From positions 11,849,534-11,913,533 of the forward strand of contig OZ025277.1 in the NCBI GenBank assembly GCA_964019165.1: a stretch of DNA of 64,000 nt. The letters are read 5' to 3'. This DNA comes from Mastigias papua. Its lineage: Eukaryota; Cnidaria; Scyphozoa; Rhizostomeae; Mastigiidae. The translations under genes and the position numbers were made by a program. The first letter of the stretch is position 1. Each line of letters opens with the position of its first letter. Under the pieces are notes generated by a model. That model had not been told where the DNA came from, searched no databases, and saw nothing but the letters and a program-made list of their open reading frames with translations. Of the stretch, positions 1-12,334 are shown piece after piece.

Positions 1-87
1 GCAGGAGAGCAATGTCATTCCTGTGACTTTAGCAGTAAATTCTTCATGAATTATGCAATGTAGAGATATTCAACACAAGGAACAGCT

Positions 88-512
88 ACTCTGTTAGAGG
101 GAGATTTGGAGGATTGTTAATAGAAATCAACAGCTAGTCAGTTAGAAGGAGATTTGGAGGATTGTTAATAGAGGTCAACACGTAATCTGTTAGAGGGAGA
201 TTTGGAGGACTGTTAATAGAAATCAACAGCTAGTCTGTTAGAAGGAGATTTGGAGGATTGTTAACAGAGGTCAACACCTAATCTGTTAGAGGGAGATTTG
301 GATGATTGTTTAAAATAGAGTTCAACATTTAATGTGTTAGAGGGAGATTTGGAAGGTTGTTAGTAGAGGTCAACATCTAATCTGTTAGAGGGAGATTTGA
401 AGGATTGTTGATAGAAATCAACATCTTATCTGTTAGAGGGAGATTTGGAGGATAGTTAATAGAGGTCAACTTCTTATCTGTTAGAGGGAGATTTGGAAGA
501 TTGCTAATAGAA
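88..512. repeat. 48-bp minisatellite, about 9 copies
   Basis: The unit begins with CTGTTAGAGGGAGATTTGGA and continues with a GTTAATAGA-type segment. Unit starts recur every 48 bases (about 91, 139, 187, 235, 283) and then drift by small indels. The copies alternate between two subtypes (AGAAATCAACAGCTAGT and AGAGGTCAACACSTAAT), which suggests growth by a two-unit higher-order step. No reading frame runs through it. It lies upstream of the first visible MPND exon, probably inside an MPND intron. Confidence 0.9.
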
Positions 513-620
513 TTAACCTGCTATATGAATCAAACGAAGTATATAATCTATGATTTGGAACAAGAACTGCAATAAACTATGATTTGTATACAAATTGAGG
601 GTTTGCTTTCATGCATATAC

Positions 621-963
621 ACGTTTTTTTTTATAAGAAAAAAGTTTATAAGAAAATGAGGCTCAAATGGCCAAAATCTTAAGAAAATCCTAAGAAAATC
701 ACAAGGCTCAAGTTCAAGAAAATCCTATGAAAATTACAGTTTATCTTCTTTACTTGGCAGAAATTGATATTGGCTCATTTTTGCAAACTCTCGTACAAAG
801 ATCAAGGATTATGGTGGCTCAACAAATACAGAGTAGCCTGTTTCAACCAGTTTATCCCTACAAAAGTTAAGAAAATCTTAAGAAAATCTCAGCCTCAAAT
901 TCGTGAAAAGTTAAGAAAATCGAGCCTCAGGAAAAAAAAGTGTTTTTCTTATAAAAAAAGCGT
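621..963. mobile_element. MITE-like element with about 22-bp terminal inverted repeats
   Basis: The left end (ACG, a T run, then ATAAGAAAAA) is the near-perfect inverse of the right end (TTTTTCTTATAAAAAAAGCGT) at 943-963. The 343-bp interior is AT-rich and repeats the motif TTAAGAAAATC several times. It has no coding capacity; the short frame inside it consists of these repeats. I did not find a clear target-site duplication, so the superfamily is not assigned. Confidence 0.55.
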
Positions 964-1268
964 AGTTCATGGGTGCATGTTATGACATTCCCATAGTCAC
1001 TGACTGCCTGGGCAATTTGATGGCTGCACGTTTTCCCGCCAGTTCATGTGATATTTCATGGATGCATGTCTTTTGAGTTAGCATTAAGGAAAATCCATTG
1101 TAAGGCTAGAATTTGAAATTTTTTGATAGCAGAACAAGTTTGGTCATCATTTATTCACTGTATGAAAATAGAACACATATGAAAGGGCCTGGTTTTGATT
1201 TTAACTTGTTTGTAACTATATATTTGACAGAATGCCTCATGTAGTTTTCATATGTTTTATATTTTCAG

Positions 1269-4200
1269 GAAGCCTGGGAGGCCACCCAAAGATCCAAACA
1301 AAATCGCAGCTCAGCAGAACATGATGCAAATGATGTCTCGCCCATCAAATGCCTCAACGTCCTCTAGAGGTAGGATTCTATTCAGTCGTCATAAATTGGG
1401 CGTTACGTGGTTGCAACCACACCCATTTGTTCACTGATGAAGGCATGATACTATAGTTCAATCATGGTATCGTACAATGAAGAGCCAGAGGGAACTAACT
1501 ATCCCTGTATAATTTCAAATATCATCACAGCAAACTTTAGAGCAGTACATTAAACAATGAAGCAAACAGAACAAAACTTCGTTAAAAAAATGTTGACAAG
1601 AATTTTAACAAGGGGGCTCCGCCCCCCTGAGCCCCCCTTGAAACAGCCCCTGAATTTCTACTTGATTTTCCAGTTAATTACATCGAATGCAATGGAAGAT
1701 TATTGAATGGGCCACTCATTTTACTATTAGATTTTTCATCTTTTTGTGAATGCTAATATTCCACTATTTCATCTTACACATTAGTAATCTGCACAAAATA
1801 CACTGGGTTTTGTGACTAGTCTGTTCATACTTCAGAGCTTCAATTTAGCACGAAAAAGCGGGACATTTTTGAGGCATACTTTTAGCTTTTGTCATGTGGC
1901 ACTGTGAAAGCTGGATTTTCTAAAAGTTTTGCGTTTTGAAGGATATGTGTTTATGCGTCTGGTATGAGCCAGTGCATTGTCGTTTCATGTTTAAAACTAT
2001 ATGTGCCTAGAGTAGTGTACTTATCTATCTTTGTTCCCATTGTTTGTTACAGATCTGGGAGTTTTCGACATATAACTGAATTCATTTATATCTTGTGTAT
2101 GTTCATATGTTTCTAAGGTTCTCATTATCGGAGTAAACCAGGTAATATAGAACATCATGTCAGCAATGTTGGATGGATTTCCATTGCAACACTAAACAAT
2201 TTTGCTAGGACGGTTTTATGTTTGTAGGCAGAGGAAGACGTGTATCTCGAACTCGAATGTCGATTAAACATGCTGGTGTACACCCCGACAGGTATTTCAT
2301 TTTGTTCGCGTTTTTATACTCTCATGTGCTTTTGAAGCTCAGTATTAGTGCTATGGCAATGTTTATTTGAATCTTTATTAGATTAAATCTGTATTACCTT
2401 TTCTCTTTCATAGTTACTGGAAAACTTTAGTACCAAGTTATTTCAATCCATGCACTTGCACAATCGATTGGCTGTGATTCATTGATTTTTAGGCCTCTTT
2501 CATTTACTTCCTTGACTGTTCCATATCATATTCAACACCTATTAGTAGACTATACCCTAAGCTGATTTTCTTTGTGTTACGGTGTAATTTTCTCCATCCT
2601 TTTCTAGTGACCCACTCACACTGGTAGAGTGTGCACAGTTTGCAAGCATCGGCAAAATCCAACCATTTTCGCTGACATTTACAACCAACTCTCTACTTGT
2701 AATTGTAAGTGTTATCTTGTTTCTTGATAAGTTCAAACTTAAATTTTACGCTTTGCAATCAAAAAGCTTTTGTTGCATGACTGCGGGTGTGGATTAGCTG
2801 TCAAAAAAAGCCATGGGATCTCTCTCTAAGGCCCCCTTGTTACCGAAGTCACTCGCGCTTCCTTTATTTCAGGGCCACATTTCTATTTTACGAGATGGGT
2901 ACCAGTGCCTCGGAATTGCCAGGCTCTCTCTTGAAACAAAGTTGATTAGCTTTATTAAGTCATCCCTGTTGATTTATTGGGACCCCTCCGAGGGGAGGGC
3001 CACCAGGTGATTGCTTCCCCAGAAAGTACGTACGCTTATGATCATCACAGTGTTGACCAATCCACCAACCCTGTATGCATGAGTATGGTTTTGGCTTAAC
3101 CAACCTGCCCACCCCTGTACGAGCGCGTGACGTTTCCTTTGATATTCTTGAAAAATGTTGCCCATTTTTAGTAGCAGCATTATTAGCAGCACATGCATTA
3201 AGTTCTCACTTTTTCGTAAGTAGCTGCTGCAATGTTTTATTTTGTGCCTTTTTGCCTGAATTTCCCCCCAGCTTGCACGATGGCTAGGCTTATTAGCAGA
3301 GTACGCCATCTCTCATACTCTTTGACCTGTACTGACCCACCCAGCCTGTCATTACACGTGATTATGCTGTTAAATTTACCTACTTACCGATCCTCAAAGC
3401 GTATGCAGTGTTTGGAGGGTCCCTATTATCTTGTATGTTGACTATAGCCTCGCTATCGATCTGAATAAGAAGGTACTCGGCGTAACATTAAAAGTTTATT
3501 CGTGCTAAAGTGCGATTCAAACAATTATCTACTGCACCCCTTCACTGATATTGCTTTGCTATCTTTGCTTTTATTTGCAATAAATGTCTTATTTGTACTT
3601 GTTTGTTTTGGAATTTTATTCATTTTTGTGTTTTATGACCTTAGAGTTCACATGGGATGTTATTCTCCCTGCAGTATCGTTCTATTTAGTTTATTATAGT
3701 ATGTATAATGATGTAAGAATAGATAAAAACTTTGCTTTCAATTCCTATTTTGCATGTTATGAGCAACATGATGTTATCAGGTCGGGTGATATTTTTGTGG
3801 GTGGATGTTTATCGCGTGCTTAATCATCGCATATTAACATGTTGTTTTCGCGCACCCAAATGATTACTTCATACCTCCTCCAATTGGGGAAGAGTCAGTC
3901 TGCTTTCATTGAGTAAAATGTGGAGTCAGGGTATAGTCTTTTGTAGGAACACTTAATCCCGGCTCATTTTCATTAATCGCCCGAACTAACCTTTACTGAT
4001 TAAACAGTTGATCTAATCCCTCTTCTAATTCGATTGCTTTCCAATGAAAATTAATTAACTTGCAGGCGTGTAACTACTGAAGGTTCCTCTGGTTTAGACC
4101 CCTGCTCTTTCCGGCCCTTGAGCAGTTCTGGTGCTATTTATTTTATATTTATTTGATATGTAGATCTGCTTTTAATCATCATTAAATTTGAAAGTAACGA

Positions 4201-7200
4201 AATCAGAGAATTTCCCGCAGTTTTCTGTTTCTAAATCTGAGAAAATATTGCTCTATATCGTCTTGAAAAAGTTAGAACCCCGCCCTCGAATATTCCCAGT
4301 TCACTCACCTGACTTCCTTACCTGTTTTCCCCTTGTGTGCTTTACGGGACGTTACAGTGTTTCGTCTCTGATTCAATGTAATATGTCTCTCGCTACTGCA
4401 GAGGATACTGTACTGTTTTTCGTTTTCCTTGCCCTTATCTGGCTAAGTAGATCTATTTTGAAGTTACACTTTCTATGTATATTTGAAAACTCAGTACACC
4501 TAATTCCGAAGCAAGATTTGTAAGCTTTTGCTTTTCGTGTGCCTCGTTTCTTAGCTCGATTCTACTGGATACAGTTTGTACTGGAATGCTTCAATTCAAC
4601 GCATATCTGTCTTTTGCTGGTTTCCAAGGTTTTTAACGCCAGTAGACGTCCCCTGTTGTGTTGTTATGCCCGTAGATGTGGGAGGATTTTTAAAGTTAGG
4701 GAGAGTACAAACTGCTGGCACGAATGAACAAGAAGAGCTGCTAGGATGGATGACTATTGTCTATGTCCAGTATTATCTAGAGTGAAAACTACTGTTTTTC
4801 TGGAGAAATGGCCCGATTGAAATGGATTTCTGCCCTACTGGAGGCTGTAGTCGCCCGACCTCCCAGCTTCTTCGCCTATAGCCATGCAAGTATAAATGGT
4901 TAAATTGAAGCAATCATATATTTGCCATATATGTTCAAATTTAGTCATAAGCTCAAATTTACTCGTGAGTAAAATAGTCGTAAATTATTATATATCATCA
5001 TAAATAATTAGAATTAATCATAGATATTGTCTTCCACTTTTCAGGATTTTCATTGTCATCTTTCAACAAGTGAAGTCACTGGATACCTAGGTGGAAAATG
5101 GGACTCATCGAGGCAACGTAATGACCTTGGTTTCTACCACCATGCAGCGCAAAGTTCTTTAACTGCATTGAGTAGTATCATAGAAATGGGGTTAAACAGC
5201 AAGCGGGAGGAATCATCTCAAATGATAGTTTTGATGCCACATTGGGGATCGAATCATTCTAGATTTATTAATGGTCATCATCTACTGCAGAAAATATATT
5301 AGGGTTAGGAAACAACTTCTTGGTATGGAAAGGTTATCCATTCCAAGAAGTTGTGTGGAACTACCAACTTCTCCCTTTTTTCTTAACTGTTCGCCTATTT
5401 TTCTGCAGCCTTTTTACTTGCTTTGTTGTTAATACGTTTTTGAAAGTTTTTAGTGCAGTCTTTGGTGGAAACCAGGCGACCTTGCTTCTTTCTACAGCAG
5501 GCACATCATAGTATATGACCAGTAATAGTTCCACGTTTTTTAATTCAAATGAAAGAAAACAAAAATAGAAACACCCCTTGTAACTGTCTTGATATTTTTC
5601 TTTTTTTTTATCAAACGTTAATAATTGTCAAAAGTATTGTACTGGCAATAATTGGGAAATCCTATTTTATTACAGCATTTTGGTAGTGCTTTTATAGTTT
5701 TATTACTACATCTTCATTTACTTCCTTAATTATACCATACAAATGACCTTGTTTGTAGATCTCAAAGTTGTGCAAGCATATCCTTGTAAATGCAGAATTG
5801 CTGACACAGATGACGGATTGCTAGTTGAAACTCAGGTAATTTTAATGCCTTTTGATTTTACCAAACAACTTATAATGTTTGAATCACGAGCCTTTCTTGG
5901 CTTACTTTCAGGTTCTCTTATTCTATTGTTTCTGTAGTTTGGTTGAAGAACATTCGTTTTCTTATTTTTCCTACCCATCCATCCCTTTTTTCTTTACCCG
6001 TCTATTTTCCTTAGTTGCAAAATGTGGTATGAAGCTCTCTGATGTTTTATTGACCCATTTGTTCATTTCCTAGCAAAGTGACTCTCGCATCTACCAACAG
6101 TTTGCTTTGTCCACAACCCATCCCAATTTTTGGAAGTTTTGCGCTACACACCCAGTTTACTTTGATTTTCATCGATTTCAAATTATCAGTGATCTTAGTA
6201 GCTCATAGAAAAATTCTCATTTTTATATGGTATAACTTTGAAAAACAATGCTTATTCAGTTCAGGGGTGCGTTATCTTTCCTTAGTGAGGGCTGAACACG
6301 AAAAATCAACAAGGAACCGGGCCATACTACATATATAATGTTCATTGCAAAACTAAACGTCTTTTAAGCGTATGGTTTGAAGTGTATAAAATAACCTTAC
6401 CATGGGACAGTAAAACCTAGGCTGCGGGTAGCAGTTGACCTGTGGACCGTAGTTTGGATACTCCTGATTTAGTTGCTGAAGTCATTTCAAAACTATTTAC
6501 TCCAGATAAGTCTTCACACTCTTTCGACAAACTAATACAATTTAATTATGTAACGGCCGTTTTTTGAAATCTTCATATTCAAACTCTTTCCTTGCCGCGG
6601 GAACAAGATTGGCTTCACGAAGTTGCTGAATTTTCCTTTAGATACGCGATGATATGCAAAGAGCTGGTCTGATTCTTGTTGGCTGGTATCACAGTCATCC
6701 ATTTTGCCAACCGGATCCCACACTGCAAGATATTAAAAACCAGCTAAGCTATCAAAAGACCTTACAAGACGAGAACTTGCACGAGCCCTGCATTGGACTC
6801 ATAGTCTGTAAGTATAAGTCTAGGTCTTAATCTTTGGGTAGCTTTTTGTTTTTTTCCTATTCATCTTGGAAATTTACTACAATTACATGCTACCTAATAT
6901 ACTACATACAGTTTACTAAACAATACTACAAGAACGATACCACGGAGTGCAAGATGTCATGACAACTCCGTGGCCATTAACATGAATAACTCGTAACATG
7001 ACAGAAATTAAAACACAGCTACAAAAATACATTTAAATACACATGAATTTCTTTAACTAATAGATACTTAGGTTTGTTCCATATTGTATGCCGGGCTAGC
7101 CTGGAGCAAATCAGATCAATCAAATTAGTTTGGGTAGCTGTCTTCCCCCAAGCCACTCTTCAATTGTGTTTAGATTTGATTTAGTTTGTTGTGTTGCAAC

Positions 7201-10200
7201 TTGGAGCTAGCTTAAGGAAGGGATAGATAAAGACAGTTCATCTACGCTTGTATGAATATTACATATAATCAAAATTATTTTCTTCATCTTCTATTGTTTC
7301 ACATTTGAGAATTGTACTCTTCACCAGATAAACGCATTGTATTCCTCACAAATACAGTGTATAATTTTATCTTAAGTGAAAAACTTTTGCTGCTTCAAGC
7401 ATTAATGAGCACTGTTGCCCTATGGCTTGGGCATTTGATTCTCAAACGGGTTTCAATTTCCCATGGGGCTCGAGTCGTCGTATGTTGTTGTTTTTTCTTT
7501 GTTTTGTTCCATCGTTTTTTCCATATTGACCATGGGGTAATCAGTGTGTACAGTAGAAATAGACAGACTCATTTCACAGTTCCAGGTTCTTATGTGTGGG
7601 TTGTTACTGTGTTTGCTCCTCATAGTATTCTCACAATAGTATTTGTGTTAGTAGGTATAGATTGGATTGCCGTATGTTCTGTAATAGTTAAACGAATGAA
7701 AACGTCAATGATACCTGCATTCAAAGAGCACATGTATTTGGAACTGTGTGCTACATGTTTGCACTCAGTTATTTTGATAATTATGTAATGGAGTGCTTGT
7801 TGGAGTTTTTTGTTCTTCCTGTATTGTCCACCCAAACTAGCATACACGTGTTCTGTAACTACTGTATACACTCGCATAGTCAAGCAGTGAAATTAACCGA
7901 TTGGCATGGGAGTGTTTAGATAAGCAGGGACAGCATTGCGTTCACGTCTTTCATTGGTTAAAAACTCTGATCTCAAATAAATTCTCCCATCCGTTCAACC
8001 AATAGGAGACGACTGTTTCGTCAACAGACGGCCCTCACAGCTAAGTTTAGGCCGATTTCACGTTCTTTAGAGCGTTTTTACCACCCACACTACAATAGCA
8101 ATGCGCGCTCGGTTTTATGTATTTTGGTGGAAATTATGCCAAAATCATCGAGATTACACATTGGATTCTACGTGTTCATGGAACCAGCATCAGATCTAGT
8201 GTTTTTGAAGATTTGAACGCTATGCTGGCAGGGACTACTGTAGTATGAATAAAGACCCTGACCTAATGGTTTATATCTGGATGCAAGAAAGGAACCGACA
8301 AGCTAGATTACTTGGGGTTTATTGAAGATTAGTCAACAGATTCTATGCTTTAGATTTTATTGACGATCAGTGAGCAGATTTTAAGCTTAGAATTGTTGTT
8401 ATGGATTACTGAATAGGTTGTAAATTTAGGATTTTGTTAGATCAGTGAAAGGATTCTATGCTTAAGATGCTATTGAAGACTAGCGAGCAGATTCTAAGCT
8501 TAAGATTTTATTAAGGATTAGTGAACAGTTTCTAGGCTTAGGATTTTATTATGAATTATTGAGCAGAGTTGGAGCTTAGGATTTTGTTGCAAATGTAAAT
8601 ATTGAATCTCAGCTTAGAATTCTAACAGAAACTAGAGAACAGAATCTCAGCTAAGAATTTTATTGCATGGGTATGGGGGCAGATCTTGTTAAGACATTAA
8701 TAGATTTATTTGAATTTTTCTCACTATTCAAGTTACGAATAAAATAATATTGGATTTTGTTTTAGCACCATATGATTCTCATAAGAAGGAAGCTGCTTTC
8801 AGAGCCTTTTGGATTCAAGAACATGCACAAGTTCACCCTGATAAGTTGGCATTGCCGTTAAGTATGAACTTCACGATGCATCAAGATCAGCTGCTCACTC
8901 AAGATGTCGTAAACGAAATGGTTGGTATCCCTTTCTGCACAATATTTAGTTGATTCCATAATCGAGAGCCTCCGTTTTTCGGATAGCTTTGCTTATTTGT
9001 GGGCTTCAGTGCGCTTTCGTGTCTGTTCGTCTCCTTTCCTTACTTTTACTTCGGCATCCTTGGTTGTTGCTGGAAGAAATGGCGTGTTTAATGTTGAAAT
9101 GCCTATATTGGATATAAAGCCTTAAGCTCAAAATGGAAAGGGTCCTTATTTTGCCAGCAATTCCACCGGTGTCTTTTTCGTTAGCTTCATAGCTTTGTGT
9201 ATCTGAACGATCCTCCTCCGATGTTCCTATCAACTTTGGCAATACCAACAAATCTCAATTCGTAATGTTTTACACCAACAACAACCAACAGACCAACAGA
9301 AGTCTTAGAAGTTTTTGAAATTTTTTTTCAAACTTAGTATGTTGTTGTTGTTCTGTTATCAAGCATTTCAGAATCCATTTAATATTGATAGAAACGCACT
9401 TGACATTCAGTCTTTCTGAGTAGCCTTCACTTGTTGGTTTTAATGCAGCTAGTTGCCCATTTAACCATTTAGAAACTAACCACTGGTTCTATTGGAGAAC
9501 TTATTGAACATCGTTGATCTAGGCTAATGTTTAGTTCGTGCGCTGCTACCCAGACTTATCAATATTTGTTATGAGAGAATTCACTATCTTAGTACAAGTT
9601 TATTGACTCCCAGTCGTGCATTTTGGAGATACTCCTCTTTATAGTCATTTTGGAGCTTTTTTATTTTTTACTTTATCTTTTAAGTTTGTTTTCTGTTGAG
9701 AAGCTTTTCTATAGGGATAAGGTTAAAACTTTATTTCAGAGTAGAATTGAAGCCGATATTCTATTAGATCTTATGTCTCTACCTTTCGTTTTAATCCAAA
9801 CATAGTTATTTGTGATCTATTTTGATAAGAGTATTGATTGTTGAGAATGCGATTTATCCCACAGTTTCCTAACAGGCTTCAGGGTCTTTGCAGGGCATTA
9901 CGAGAATATGCCTAGAGACTGTTCAAGACACATTAATACAAGATAATCACACGGTCTTAGAATATGACTAAGATATTTTTCCCAGCCACGGTTATAGTGA
10001 TTTTTGTACTGTCCATTTTCCCCACACTTTACGGTGTAGGGACGTTATCTAAATAACTTTTCAGCTTTCTTTTTGTTATTAAATCGCGTTTGATGATTGT
10101 GACATTGCACTTTCAAACCGCAAATTTCAGCCCTTGATCTAAAGTCGATTTCTAATTGGCCAAAGAATGTTCTTGGGAATAACTAAGTCCCCTTGTTTAA

Positions 10201-12334
10201 CTTCTTTAAGCAATCCATACTCTAGAAGAGAGCTTTTTTATACAGGTTCTCACATTCGTTCATGTTTGATTGTTATTTAACGCTGACTGATTTTATTGCA
10301 TCTTCAGCGGTGCTAACACACAGTTTTAATGTATCAACAGATACATTGTTTATTATTTAGACAATGAGGATTTCCAAGCAGCATTCACAGTGCAACCTTC
10401 TCGTTTTCCCCAGAGCTTTGTTTCTCCTAACAAATGCTTATAAAGCCCTCTGTTAGCTGCTTTCGAGCTTCACATACTTCTCGGGCACTGCACTGTTTGT
10501 AACTTTGTCGTCACCCCTTTGAACCAAGCATTCCATCTTAGAGCTAACTCAATGAGCTTTATCTTAGGTTTGTATGGATAAATATTTTTTGTGCACTATA
10601 GCTGATCGGAATATTTGACTAGAGTGAATTAATCGACTCTGTTTCTTTCTCACAATACTTCTATGTAATTATCTTCATACTTTGTACAGCACCCTAGGGC
10701 CCGAAACTTTTGATACCCTTTATTTACTTTGATCCAGAGCCTAGATTTGTTTTTATTTGTTATTAACTACAAGTAAAAAACAACCAAATATTTGCAATAC
10801 AATGTACCATTCATAGCCAGAAAAGACGCAGGTTCACCGAGTTCTAACTATGCATTGTACTTACAATACACAACAGATTTATACTGCATGCTAAAACAAA
10901 GAACACAACAATTATAAGAAAAAATAGCTCCAAGGGTGTGTCTCAAGATAGATGCCAGAAGGCCCTATGGAAGCAAGTTTGTAATTTATATGATCGACGA
11001 TTTGATTTTTTTAAGATTGTTTGATGAGAGCCTGAAGTAAGAGCTGTTTAAAGATCCAGATTTTTATATAAAGTGGGTTGGTGTTTCTTTGGAATTATCC
11101 GAAGGGCGTGACAAAAACTAACAACTAACACGCAATCTAATAATTAAAAAGAAATTAATAAACCTTTATATGTGTATCATTAGCACACACATTATTTTGT
11201 GTTAGTTTTGGTGACTTACTTTCATTAAATAGACCTGTTCTAACTACAGATCTACAGTCTGGATTTGCAACTCTATAATGTGAGTCAAATCCTGTCAATT
11301 TGATTACCTTACGATTTTTTGCTGCTTTCTAGGTTGGTTTGGTGAATTTCTACAAAGGAAATCCAGACAGCATAAATTTCACTGACATATGGACATCGAA
11401 TGCTACTTACTTAGACAAAGTCAAGGTATCCTGTTTCTCATTGCTGGAGTTGCTTGTCATTCCTCTCGCTAAACCTTTCTTAAAACACAATATAACCTCA
11501 TGTTTCAAGGGAGTTTTGCATAATTCCAGATTACGGAGCCCGAATTATGTAGATTGATAGGGATGACATGTTATCAGTTTCAAACCGAAGTCTGTATAGA
11601 AATTTTACATGACATTGTTTCATTTTATTTGAATATGATTTTCTGATATCTCCAAGCATTTGTTTGCAATGAATAAATATTTTATTGGGGTTTTATGATT
11701 GACTAAGTCGGTGCAGCTGTGTAATTTCATTTTATTTCCCAGTATCTGGAGTTCAAATTGTTGGGTTGCGAATGAAATATCCTCCTCTTCAGAATGTCCT
11801 CCGTTGAAATTGTGGCCTTCGCCATATGTCGTTTATCAATATCCTTATTATTGACGTGACTTAATGGTAGCTGCAGCTTCCCGTTGGGAGAAGATTAGTT
11901 TATCAACACTTGCGTTTCTGCAGAGTAGGTTTTTAGTGTTTCACCATCTTTCATCCGTTTTCGCGAAAGATTCCGTATATGTCAAAGCTGTAAAAATTGT
12001 TTAGCGAAGGCACTGTAAAATAGGGCGGATGTTTACTATGCTTTCCTGAGGATTTTCTAGGATATTTTGTATAGAATTGCGCCTAAATACCATATCCTAA
12101 AACCCCCGTTTTTGTTCCTCTTATTGCATTGACTATGACTGTGGCCTAGAAAAACCCCCAGTTGACATTCGTGCCGTTCTCGTCCAGATGCAGACGAGAT
12201 TCCACATTTTAATGGCTCACACGATCTTCATTTTCTTCTTTCAGCATTCAGCAGTTCGCAAATTCCCATTAGATCAGACAGATGGAAGATTCTTGGATTT
12301 CATCAGCAAGCTCCTAATTGCTGCAAGTTCATAG
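1269..12334 (+). CDS. MPND: MPND: MPN/JAMM-domain protein, last nine coding exons (5' end outside window)
   Basis: Exons are 1269-1369, 2228-2291, 2608-2704, 5045-5117, 5759-5835, 6642-6807, 8766-8920, 11333-11425 and 12245-12334 (stop TAG 12332-12334). They join in frame through GT-AG introns to about 304 residues. The first exon carries an AT-hook-like KPGRPPKDP. The exon at 5045 gives SEVTGYLGGKWD, holding the JAMM glutamate. The exon at 6642 gives GWYHSHP followed by DPTLQD, the zinc-binding H-x-H-x10-D core. The tail (VNFYKGNPDS, TYLDKVK) matches vertebrate MPND in order. JAMM proteins are zinc isopeptidases that remove ubiquitin; MPND is nuclear and has a RAMA domain N-terminal to MPN, whose exons would lie upstream. 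Oddities: Thr replaces the usual JAMM Ser before the final Asp, and the 8921 donor is the weak GTTGGT, forced by frame. The intron at 6808-8765 holds a minisatellite; those at 2705-5044 and 8921-11332 show nothing I recognise. Confidence 0.93.
1605..1660. repeat. GC-rich palindromic end of a probable MITE, inside an MPND intron
   Basis: A GGGGGC-tccgccc-type hairpin is followed by CCCCCC runs in otherwise AT-rich intron. Read on the minus strand it starts CAGGGGCTGTTTC and then runs into the G-rich block, which resembles the end of hAT-type MITEs. I could not find the partner end. Confidence 0.4.
8305..8672. repeat. Diverged 38-bp minisatellite, about 9 copies
   Basis: CAGATTCTAAGCTTAGGATTTTATT-like units start at roughly 8337, 8375, 8412, 8447, 8486, 8524 and 8562, giving a period near 38 bp with clear decay between copies. 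It lies in the MPND intron between the exons at 6642 and 8766. Confidence 0.75.

Noticed and set aside
7312..7788. 158-codon frame in an MPND intron
   Set aside because: Hydrophobic by base composition, no domain, no splice context, same strand as MPND but in the middle of a 2-kb intron.
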